Shown: piece after piece, positions 53,989 through 61,185 of the stretch
Layout of the letters: each line of letters begins with the position of its first letter
How positions within the stretch are numbered: the first letter of the stretch is position 1
DNA from: Sphingomonas sp. dw_22
Lineage (GTDB): Bacteria; Pseudomonadota; Alphaproteobacteria; Sphingomonadales; Sphingomonadaceae
DNA length: 64,000 nucleotides
Direction of reading: 5' to 3'
Assembly: GCF_018449795.1 (NCBI RefSeq)
Contig: NZ_JAAVVE010000012.1
Location: forward strand, 36,692 to 100,691
Position numbers and translations under genes: made by a program
The notes under the pieces: model-generated
Seen by the model: the letters and a program-made list of their open reading frames with translations, nothing else
Databases searched by the model: none
What the model was told of the DNA's origin: nothing

Positions 53989-55284
53989 ATGCCCCGGATC
54001 AAGGGCTTGCGCTGGTTCGTCATCGCGCTGATCGGCTGCGTCACCGTCATCAACTATATCGATCGCAACGCGCTAGCGGTGATGTGGCCCGCAGTCTCCA
54101 AGGAGATCGGCGCGGACAAGGCGGATTACGCGCTGCTCGTTACCGTGTTCATGATCGCCTATGCGGTCGGCCAGTCGCTGTTCGGGAAGCTGCTCGACCG
54201 GATCGGCACGCGGATGGGATTCACGCTCGCCATCGCGATCTGGTCGGTGTCGATCGGGCTCCATGCGCTGGTCCGCTCGCTCGGCGCCCTTCTCTTCTTC
54301 CGCGCGACCCTCGGCGTCAGCGAGGCTGGCAACTGGCCCGGCGCGGTCAAGGCCAACGCCCTCTGGTTCCCGCCGCAGGAGCGCGCCTTCGCGCAGGGCA
54401 TCTTCAATGCCGGCGCGGCGATCGGCGCGATCATCGCCGCGCCGGCGGTGGCCGGGCTCTACGCGGCCTTTGGCTGGCGGATGACCTTCCTGCTTGTCGG
54501 CATGCTCGGGCTGCTCTGGCTCGTGCCCTGGCTGTTCCTCTATCGCGGCGATCCCGATCGCCACCCCTGGCTGAGCCCCGAGGAGCGCGCGCATATCGCG
54601 CACCGTCCCGCCGCCGATAGCCCGGACGCGGCGGCGCCCGCCCCCGGCATGCTCGCGCTGCTGCGATATCGCCAGAGCTGGGCGATCCTGCTCGCGCGCT
54701 TCTTCCTCGATCCGGTCTGGTGGCTGTTCGTCTCGTGGCTGCCGATTTATCTGGCCGACACCTTCCACTTCAACGTCGCGCAGATCGGCCTGTTCGGCTG
54801 GGTGCCGTTCGTCGGCGCGATGCTCGGCAGCCTCGGCGGCGGCTGGTTCTCGGGCCTGCTCATCGCGCGCGGCTGGACCGCGCTCGCCGCGCGCAAGCTC
54901 GCCATCGCGATCGGCTGCGTGATCATGATGCCCGCGCTGCTGCTCACTGCCCAGGCCGCGACCCCGCTCATCGCGGTGCTGCTGATCGCGGTGATCCTGT
55001 TCGGTTTCCAGGTCGCGATCAACAACATCCAGACCATGCCGGGCGACTATTTCGCCGGCGGCGCCGTCGGCAGCCTCGCCGGCATCAGCGGCACCGCGGC
55101 GGTGGCCGGCACCCTCATCACGACCTGGCTCGTCCCGGTCATGACCCGGCAGAGCTATGCACCGATCTTCGCGCTCGCCGCGGCGATCGTCCCGCTCTCG
55201 CTGCTCGCCATCCTGCTCCTCGGACGCGGCATGCCGCGTGCCGGGGGCATCCCCTCGACTGAACAGCAACGGAACCCAGCATGA
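53989..55284 (+). CDS. MFS hexuronate/DEH transporter
   Basis: 431 residues, twelve helices. The start INYIDRNALAVMWPAVSKEIG and the motif LDRIGTRMGFTLAIAIWSVS after helix 2, plus EAGNWPGAVKANALWFPPQERA near helix 4, are typical of the ExuT/anion-cation symporter branch of the MFS that carries hexuronates. In this operon its cargo should be the unsaturated uronate made by PL6 and PL17. Translation is tightly coupled: TGAGGCAATG upstream and ATGA overlap with the SDR gene downstream. Confidence 0.9.
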   Translation: MPRIKGLRWFVIALIGCVTVINYIDRNALAVMWPAVSKEIGADKADYALLVTVFMIAYAVGQSLFGKLLDRIGTRMGFTLAIAIWSVSIGLHALVRSLGALLFFRATLGVSEAGNWPGAVKANALWFPPQERAFAQGIFNAGAAIGAIIAAPAVAGLYAAFGWRMTFLLVGMLGLLWLVPWLFLYRGDPDRHPWLSPEERAHIAHRPAADSPDAAAPAPGMLALLRYRQSWAILLARFFLDPVWWLFVSWLPIYLADTFHFNVAQIGLFGWVPFVGAMLGSLGGGWFSGLLIARGWTALAARKLAIAIGCVIMMPALLLTAQAATPLIAVLLIAVILFGFQVAINNIQTMPGDYFAGGAVGSLAGISGTAAVAGTLITTWLVPVMTRQSYAPIFALAAAIVPLSLLAILLLGRGMPRAGGIPSTEQQRNPA

Positions 55285-56033
55285 AATTGAAGGACAAGGT
55301 CGCCATCGTAACGGGCGGCGGACGCGACATCGGCAAGTCGGTTTCGCTGCAACTCGCGGCGCAAGGCGCCAAGGTCGCGGTCAACTATCGCGGCGACGCG
55401 GAAGCGGCCCAGGCCACCGTCGCCGAGATCGAGGCCGCGGGCGGCACCGCGATCCTCGTCCAGGCGGACGTGACCCGGCTCGGGGACGTGCAGAAGCTGG
55501 TCGACGCGACCGTCTCCGCCTTCGGCCAGCGCATCGACGTGCTGGTCAATGTTGCGGGCGGCATGGTCGCGCGCAAGACGCTGGCGGACATGGACGAGGC
55601 GTTCTTCGACCATGTCATGGAGCTGAACCTCAAATCGGCCTTCCTCGTCACCAAGGCGGTGCTGCCGCATCTCGGCGAGGGCAGCGCGATCGTGAACCTC
55701 TCCTCGCTCGCCGGCCGCGACGGCGGCGGTCCGGGTGCCTCGATCTACGCGACCGCCAAGGGCGCGCTGATGAGTTTCACCCGCAGCCTCGCCAAGGAGC
55801 TCGGGCCGCAGGGCATCCGCGTCAACGCGCTCTGCCCCGGCCTGATCGGCACGAGCTTCCACGACATTTTCTCCAAGCCCGAGGGCCGCAAGGCGACGGC
55901 GGGCAACACGCCGCTGCGCCGCGAGGGGCATCCGGACGAAGTCGCCTCGGCGGTCGTCTTCCTCGCGTCGAGCGACGCCGCGTTCGTCACCGGCGTCAAT
56001 CTGGACATCAACGGCGGCCTCGCCTTCTCCTGA
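55281..56033 (+). CDS. SDR oxidoreductase, probable DEH reductase
   Basis: 250 residues. TGGGRDIGKS (residues 11-20) is the nucleotide motif, NVAGG near 90, catalytic Ser141-Ser142, Tyr156 and Lys160 (SIYATAKGAL), and PGLIGTSFHDIF covers the substrate. Length and wording match the NAD(P)H-dependent DEH reductases (A1-R type) of alginate-degrading sphingomonads, which convert DEH to 2-keto-3-deoxygluconate. The VNYRGD end of strand 2 suggests NADPH. kdgK and eda for the next steps are not in the window. Shares a coupled start with the MFS gene. Confidence 0.85.
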   Translation: MKLKDKVAIVTGGGRDIGKSVSLQLAAQGAKVAVNYRGDAEAAQATVAEIEAAGGTAILVQADVTRLGDVQKLVDATVSAFGQRIDVLVNVAGGMVARKTLADMDEAFFDHVMELNLKSAFLVTKAVLPHLGEGSAIVNLSSLAGRDGGGPGASIYATAKGALMSFTRSLAKELGPQGIRVNALCPGLIGTSFHDIFSKPEGRKATAGNTPLRREGHPDEVASAVVFLASSDAAFVTGVNLDINGGLAFS

Positions 56034-56067
56034 GGGAAGGACGGGAGCCGCAATCGGGGAGGTAAGC

Positions 56068-56943
56068 ATGCTGAAAATTGCGATCACTCTGGCCGCGCTG
56101 GCGGCCGTGCCGGGGGCGGCCCTCGCCCAGTCCGAGGCGCAGCCGCCGCTCGAAAAGCGCGAGAAGCGCGTCGATGCGCCGCCGATCTCGGCCTACAAGA
56201 TCATCCTGGTCGGCGATTCCACCATGGCGCCGGGCAGCGGCTGGGCCTCGGTCTTCTGCGCCTATCACGTCAAGTCGAGCGTCGCCTGCCTGAACCTCGG
56301 CCGCGGCGGCCGCTCGACCCGCAGCTATCGCGCCGAGGGCTCGTGGGCGATCGCGCTCAACGAGGCGAAGGTCGGCGGCTACAAGGCCACCTACGTCCTC
56401 ATCCAGTTCGCCCATAACGACCAGTCGACCAAGGCCGAGCGCTGGACGGACCTCGCCACCGAGTTCCCCGCGAACCTGCGCCAGATGGTGAGCGAAGTGC
56501 GGGCGGCCGGCGCCGTTCCGGTGCTGGTGACTCCGCTCACGCGCCGCGAGTTCCGCGACGGCAAGCTCAACAACACGCTGGCCGCCTGGGCGAACGAAGC
56601 TCGCAAGGTGGCGAGCGAGACGCGGACGCCGATCCTCGAGCTCAATCGCGACAGCGCCAAGGCGGTGGAGGAACTGGGTGCCGCGGATGCGACGTCGCTG
56701 GCGATGGCGCCGCCCGCGGCCGACGAACTCAAGGCCGCCCGGGCCGGCACCACGCTGCGCCCGCGCCCGGCGCCCCAGATCCCCCCTTCGGACGACATGC
56801 CCAAGATCGGTCCGCGTGGCCGGGTCACGCCCAAGTTCGACTACACGCATGTCGGCGAAGCCGGGGCGAAGGTCTTCTCGAAGATCGTCGCCTATGACCT
56901 GGCGGTCGCGGTTCCGGAGCTTCGCAGCCAGCTGCTTCCCTGA
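56068..56943 (+). CDS. SGNH/GDSL acetylesterase-like protein, exported
   Basis: 291 residues. Signal peptide MLKIAITLAALAAVPGAALA-Q. The SGNH blocks are present: ILVGDSTMAPG with nucleophile Ser51, NLGRGGRSTRSY (block II Gly), QFAHNDQS with Asn117, and KFDYTHVGEAG with Asp258/His261. The layout is that of rhamnogalacturonan acetylesterases (CE12). In an alginate operon it may remove O-acetyl groups from acetylated alginate such as bacterial alginate. A Pro/Arg-rich insertion (residues 220-250) precedes the D-H block. Last gene before a strong terminator. Confidence 0.85.
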   Translation: MLKIAITLAALAAVPGAALAQSEAQPPLEKREKRVDAPPISAYKIILVGDSTMAPGSGWASVFCAYHVKSSVACLNLGRGGRSTRSYRAEGSWAIALNEAKVGGYKATYVLIQFAHNDQSTKAERWTDLATEFPANLRQMVSEVRAAGAVPVLVTPLTRREFRDGKLNNTLAAWANEARKVASETRTPILELNRDSAKAVEELGAADATSLAMAPPAADELKAARAGTTLRPRPAPQIPPSDDMPKIGPRGRVTPKFDYTHVGEAGAKVFSKIVAYDLAVAVPELRSQLLP

Positions 56944-56956
56944 GGACTCCGTTCCT

Positions 56957-56995
56957 GGAGGCGCGGATTCCGGTTCGTCCGCGCCTCCCTTCTTT
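56957..56995 (+). terminator. Rho-independent terminator of the lyase operon
   Basis: GGAGGCGCGGA (56957-56967) and TCCGCGCCTCC (56978-56988) make an 11-bp stem with a 10-base loop, followed by CTTCTTT. Begins 13 bases after the esterase stop. Confidence 0.85.
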
Positions 56996-57020
56996 CAGCC
57001 GGCCCGGCCAACCGGATTGC

Positions 57021-57078
57021 ATAATTGGTATTTGCTTGCATTGACATGCAAGCCGAAATTGGCCCATATAATTGGTAT
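57021..57078 (+). promoter_or_regulatory. Promoter and operators of the alginate TonB receptor
   Basis: ATAATTGGTAT occurs at 57021-57031 and again at 57068-57078; between them GCTTGCAT-TGAC-ATGCAAGC (57034-57053) is a perfect 8-bp dyad. TTGACA (57041-57046) and TATAAT (57067-57072) are 20 bases apart; a CATATA hexamer 18 bases from TTGACA is also possible. The second TGGTAT site overlaps the -10. TGGTAT/ATACCA is the half-site of UxuR/ExuR-like FadR-group GntR repressors, and such a regulator is encoded downstream. Confidence 0.65.
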
Positions 57079-57103
57079 AAAAATAACCTAGGGGAGGAAT
57101 TGG

Positions 57104-60010
57104 ATGACGAACGTCACCAACCATGGATTCGCGCGCGGCCTGGATAGGGTGCGCCTGGCGCTGCTGGCCGGAGCTTCGATCGCGGCGGTGATCGGCGCCG
57201 CGCCTGCCTGGGCGCAGGACACCGTTCCGGCGCCGGCCGAGGCGCCGACAGCCACCCCCGCACCCACCGAGGTCCAGGAGGAGGAGAACGCCGCGATCGT
57301 CGTCACCGGCGTCCGCGAGACGATCCAGACCTCGATCCAGGAAAAGCGCAATTCCGATTCGATCGTCGACGCGGTCTCCTCCAAGGAGATCGGCGAACTG
57401 CCCGGCCAGTCTGTCGGCGAAGTGATCGCGACGATCACCGGCGCCTCGATCGACCGCTCCAACTACGGCCCCACCGAAGTCTCGATCCGCGGCCTCGGCT
57501 CGGGTCTCAGCATGACCACCTTCAACGGACGCGAGGCGACCAACGGCTCGGGCGACCGCGCGGTGAATTTCGGCCAGTTCCCGTCCGAGCTGTTCAACGC
57601 GATCAAGATCTACAAGACCCAGCAGGCGAACCTGATCGAGGGCGGCGTCGCGGGCCTGATCGAGCTGGAGACGCGCAAGCCGCTCGATTACAAGCGGCGC
57701 CAACTCCAGGCCGAGATCAAGGGCAACTACAATCCCTATCAGGATCGCATCGCCGGCCGGAGCCCTTACGGCTATCGCGCCACGGTCAGCTATATCGACC
57801 AGTTCAACGCCGGTTCGCTCGGCGATATCGGCATCTCGATCGGCTATCAGCGCAACGATGTGAGCGATCCGGTCGAGCGTTTCTATACCAGTTCGACCTG
57901 GTTCACCTGCAACGCCGCGGTCGTCTCGACGGCGAACTGCACCGAGGTCACGCGCCAGCAGGGCAATGCGGGGACGCCCTATTTCCACGCATCCAATTCC
58001 TACGCCTATCGGCAGATGATCACGTCGGATCTGCGCAACGCGGTGTTCGGCGCGCTCCAGTGGCAGCCCAGCCCGACGCTCGACATCAATTTCGACGTCC
58101 AATATTCGCGCCGCCAATATAGCGAGGCGCGCAACGACTTCGGCACGGCCGAGGGCCGCTACAATCTCCACAATGTCGAGATCGGCGACAATCACGAGCT
58201 GCTCTCGGCGGACGGTTCGGCGACGCTGCAGACCCTTTCCGGCCTGTTCAAGCGCGACGAGAAATATCTCGGCCTGGGCGGGAATATCGAATGGCAGCCG
58301 ACCGACCGGCTGGCCCTCACCGCCGATTTCGGCTATTCGCATACCAAGCGCCTGGACATCACTCGCCAGGTGCGGCTGCGCACCGATCCGTTCGACATCT
58401 ACGGCGTGCGCACGCCGATCAACAACCAGCGCATCCCCTATCATGTCGACCTGAGCCAGAGCTTCCTGCCGGTCTTCACCTATGATTCGCGCTTCGATCC
58501 GACCGACTACGACGCCTTCAGCGACGATGCCCGGCTGACCCGCTCGCAGGACGGCCGCGACGACGAGATCTATGCCGGGCGCCTGGATGCCAGCTACAAG
58601 CTCGACGGCTTCATCGAGCACGTCGATATCGGCGCGCGCTGGGCGCAGCGCAAATTCTTCGGCTACAGCAACGACGTCAACATCGACCAGACCGATCCGG
58701 CGGTCGATCGCGACGTCAACCTCGCCTGCCGCACGCCCTTCGCCGAACGCAGCTTCTTCTCGGACGCGCCGAGCCCGGCCATCACCAGCTACGCGACCTT
58801 CGACGTGCTCTGCCAGTTCCGCAACTATCTAGGCACCGAGGATCCCGGCAACAGCGGCGATCTGCGCGCGGTGGAGAATGCGGACGTCACCGAGCAGACC
58901 CTGGCGGGCTATGCGATGGCGACCTATTCGGGCCATCTGGGCAATATCCCCGTGCGCGGCAATTTCGGCGTGCGCGGCGTCCATACCGAAGTCACCGCAC
59001 GCGGCCTGCGCAGCGGCCTCGACGTGATCGACAATCCCGACGGCACGATCAGCCTGCGCGAGAACGGCGACTTCACGAACACCGAGATCAAGTCGAGCTC
59101 GATGCGCTGGCTGCCGAGCCTCAACGCGATCTTCGACCTTTCGGACAAGACGCGCGTGCGTGCCGGCATCTATCGCGCCATGTCGCGCCCGGCGCCCAGC
59201 GCGCTCGGCGCCGGGCGCCAGATCACGCTGGAGACCGGCACCGGCTTCACTTCGGTCACCGACGCGATCAACTCGATCATCGCCACCGGCAGCCCGCGCC
59301 TGAAGCCGACCATGTCGTGGAATGGCGACCTGGCGTTCGAATATTATGCCAACAAGGACACGCTGATCGCCGCGACGGTCTATTACAAGCGCTTCACCGG
59401 CGGCAGGATCCCGATCGAGGCCGACGAGGATTTCCTGATCGGCGGCGAAAACTATTCAGTGCCGGTCACCCAGACCACCAACAGCAAGGACCAGAGCGAC
59501 CTCTACGGCCTCGAGCTGACGCTTTCGAACCAGTTCACCTGGCTTCCCCACCCCCTGGACGGGCTGGGTGCGAAGCTGAGCTACAATTACGCCTGGTCGA
59601 ACTTCGAGACGCAGGACATCCGCTATGGCGACGTGGTCGACAGCGCGAGCGGCGAGGTCACTCCGGGCCTGATCCCCGCCGCGAGCCTCAGCGGCTATTC
59701 GAAGCACGTCTTCTCGGCGCAGGTGTTCTACGAGATCGGCCCGGTCTCGCTGCAGGGCATCTATCGCTATCGCTCGCGCTATTATCAGGCATTCACCAGC
59801 GACAATACGCAGCTGCGCTACGTGGAAGGCAATGACACGTTCGACGTGAACCTGCGCTATCAGCTTACCAAAGAGGCCGATATCCGCTTCCAGGCGCTCA
59901 ATATCTTCAACGAGCCGCGAGTCGAATACATGCCGGTCGTCGGCAGCACTCGAAACGTGGAATATTATGGCCCGCAATATTTCCTCAGCCTGCGGCTTCG
60001 CTTGCGGTAA
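57104..60010 (+). CDS. Large TonB-dependent receptor of the alginate locus
   Basis: 968 residues. Signal peptide ending PAWAQD near 37, then a Pro/Glu-rich spacer, TonB box AAIVVTGVRETI, plug (VVDAVSSKEIGELPGQSVGEVI, TFNGREATNGSGDRAVNFGQ, EGGVAGLIELETRKPLDY) and a long barrel ending YFLSLRLRLR. The plug phrases with sxDSIVDAVSSKEIGELPGQSV and NFGQFPSEL belong to the carbohydrate-uptake receptors of sphingomonads and Caulobacter. It should bring alginate oligomers to the periplasmic lyases. GGGGAGGAATTGG precedes the ATG; operators lie upstream; the GntR gene follows 95 bases downstream. Confidence 0.92.
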   Translation: MTNVTNHGFARGLDRVRLALLAGASIAAVIGAAPAWAQDTVPAPAEAPTATPAPTEVQEEENAAIVVTGVRETIQTSIQEKRNSDSIVDAVSSKEIGELPGQSVGEVIATITGASIDRSNYGPTEVSIRGLGSGLSMTTFNGREATNGSGDRAVNFGQFPSELFNAIKIYKTQQANLIEGGVAGLIELETRKPLDYKRRQLQAEIKGNYNPYQDRIAGRSPYGYRATVSYIDQFNAGSLGDIGISIGYQRNDVSDPVERFYTSSTWFTCNAAVVSTANCTEVTRQQGNAGTPYFHASNSYAYRQMITSDLRNAVFGALQWQPSPTLDINFDVQYSRRQYSEARNDFGTAEGRYNLHNVEIGDNHELLSADGSATLQTLSGLFKRDEKYLGLGGNIEWQPTDRLALTADFGYSHTKRLDITRQVRLRTDPFDIYGVRTPINNQRIPYHVDLSQSFLPVFTYDSRFDPTDYDAFSDDARLTRSQDGRDDEIYAGRLDASYKLDGFIEHVDIGARWAQRKFFGYSNDVNIDQTDPAVDRDVNLACRTPFAERSFFSDAPSPAITSYATFDVLCQFRNYLGTEDPGNSGDLRAVENADVTEQTLAGYAMATYSGHLGNIPVRGNFGVRGVHTEVTARGLRSGLDVIDNPDGTISLRENGDFTNTEIKSSSMRWLPSLNAIFDLSDKTRVRAGIYRAMSRPAPSALGAGRQITLETGTGFTSVTDAINSIIATGSPRLKPTMSWNGDLAFEYYANKDTLIAATVYYKRFTGGRIPIEADEDFLIGGENYSVPVTQTTNSKDQSDLYGLELTLSNQFTWLPHPLDGLGAKLSYNYAWSNFETQDIRYGDVVDSASGEVTPGLIPAASLSGYSKHVFSAQVFYEIGPVSLQGIYRYRSRYYQAFTSDNTQLRYVEGNDTFDVNLRYQLTKEADIRFQALNIFNEPRVEYMPVVGSTRNVEYYGPQYFLSLRLRLR

Positions 60011-60105
60011 CCGGGGTCAGCGGGATCGTGTGGACCAATTGCCTATTCCAAATGGAGGCGGCCTGGGGCATGTCAGGCGCCCCATCCAATTGAATTGAGG
60101 ACAAC

Positions 60106-60852
60106 ATGGCCGAACGCCGTCTCTTCCAGGATATCGCCGAGCGCATCGCCGCGATGATCGCGGAGGGCGCTTTCCCTCCCGGCTCGCGCCTGCCCGGCGA
60201 GCGGGAGATGGCGGAGCGGCTCGGCGTGAGCCGCGTCACCATCCGCGAGGCCGAGATCGCGCTGCAGGCGCAGGGGCTGCTGCGGATCAAGACCGGCTCG
60301 GGCGTCTATGTGTGCGATCCCGGCGAGCAGAGCGCCGCCGCCCTGCCGGTGGTCAGCGCGTTCGAGCTCACCGAGGCGCGCTCGCTGTTCGAATCGGAGG
60401 CTGCGGCCCTGGCCGCGCCGACCATCAGCGACGAGCAACTCCAGGTGCTCGAATCGCTCGTCGCCGAAATGTCGGAGGCAGACGACGGCAGCCCTGCCGC
60501 CACCGAGGCGGACCGGGCCTTCCACCTCACGATCGCCTCGGCCTCGGGCAATCATGCGATCATGTTCGTCATCAACACGCTATGGCGCATGCGCACCGAG
60601 ATCCCGGAGATCTGCGCGCTGCATGCCTCGGTCTGCGGCCATGACGAGGACAGCCGGCATGACGAGCACGCGGCCGTGCTCGAAGCGCTCAAGAACCGCG
60701 ATTCCGCCGCGGCGCGCACCGCGATGCGCAAGCATTTCAGCCGCTTGCTCGAAGCGATGCTGAACGCATCGGAAGAGAAGGAAATCCTGGAGCTGCGCCG
60801 CAGGGCGGAGGCCAGCCGCAACCGCTTCCTGATAAGCGCCCAGCTCTCCTGA
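60106..60852 (+). CDS. FadR-subfamily GntR regulator (FCD domain)
   Basis: 248 residues. wHTH at residues 5-70 (RLFQDIAERIAAMIAEGAFP, LPGEREMAERLGVSRVTIRE, SGVYVCDP) followed by an FCD effector domain (FELTEARSLFESEAAALAAP, AFHLTIASASGNHAIMFVIN, HAAVLEALKNRDSAAARTAM) with metal-ligand Asp/His residues. This is the UxuR/ExuR/KdgR-like group that responds to uronates or DEH/KDG. Placed after the receptor gene, it is the obvious local regulator; candidate sites with TGGTAT lie at 57021, 57068 and 60915. Confidence 0.93.
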   Translation: MAERRLFQDIAERIAAMIAEGAFPPGSRLPGEREMAERLGVSRVTIREAEIALQAQGLLRIKTGSGVYVCDPGEQSAAALPVVSAFELTEARSLFESEAAALAAPTISDEQLQVLESLVAEMSEADDGSPAATEADRAFHLTIASASGNHAIMFVINTLWRMRTEIPEICALHASVCGHDEDSRHDEHAAVLEALKNRDSAAARTAMRKHFSRLLEAMLNASEEKEILELRRRAEASRNRFLISAQLS

Positions 60853-60914
60853 TCCGATCCTCTCGGTCGTTTCGTTCTGCTGCCCCATGGCTGCGGTCGT
60901 AGTTGCGCCCCTCC

Positions 60915-60942
60915 ATCTGGTATGCACATTTGTATACCAGAT
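60915..60942. promoter_or_regulatory. Perfect TGGTAT/ATACCA operator upstream of the autotransporter
   Basis: ATCTGGTAT (60915-60923) and ATACCAGAT (60934-60942) are exact 9-bp arms with a 10-base spacer. The TGGTAT core is shared with the two sites upstream of the TonB receptor gene, pointing to the neighbouring GntR protein. Placement between the gntR stop and the autotransporter gene fits control of the latter. Confidence 0.65.
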
Positions 60943-61047
60943 TTGCCTAACCAAAGTGTTGACTCTGGATCTAAGATCTGGCCTTATCCCTCTTAATTGA
61001 CCGGCACCTGCCCCAAGGGGCGGCATAAGCTGGCGAACAGGAGAGGG

Positions 61048-61086
61048 ATGCTGGATGCGGATGCGAAGATAGCCGCGCTCGAATAG
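61048..61086 (+). CDS. Possible 12-residue upstream ORF in the autotransporter leader
   Basis: MLDADAKIAALE follows GGAGAGGG, but the spacing is short. A 6-bp hairpin GGCCAG-ACGA-CTGGCC (61131-61146) comes next, then the main gene. It could be a leader peptide or chance. The rest of the 333-bp gap after gntR holds only the operator listed separately and a TTGACT near 60959 that may be part of a promoter. Confidence 0.25.
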   Translation: MLDADAKIAALE

Positions 61087-61185
61087 TGCCTGCGGCCGGC
61101 GAGCCCGCCGCTCATGACAAATCAGAAGACGGCCAGACGACTGGCCTCAGCCAAAGCAGTCCATGCCGCGGTGGGAGGGTGATCC

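Noticed and set aside
60011..60105. Terminator between the TonB receptor and gntR
   Set aside because: GGGGC/GCCCC pairing is present but without a T tract, and an ACCAATT half-site nearby suggests regulatory rather than terminator function; read-through into gntR seems more likely.
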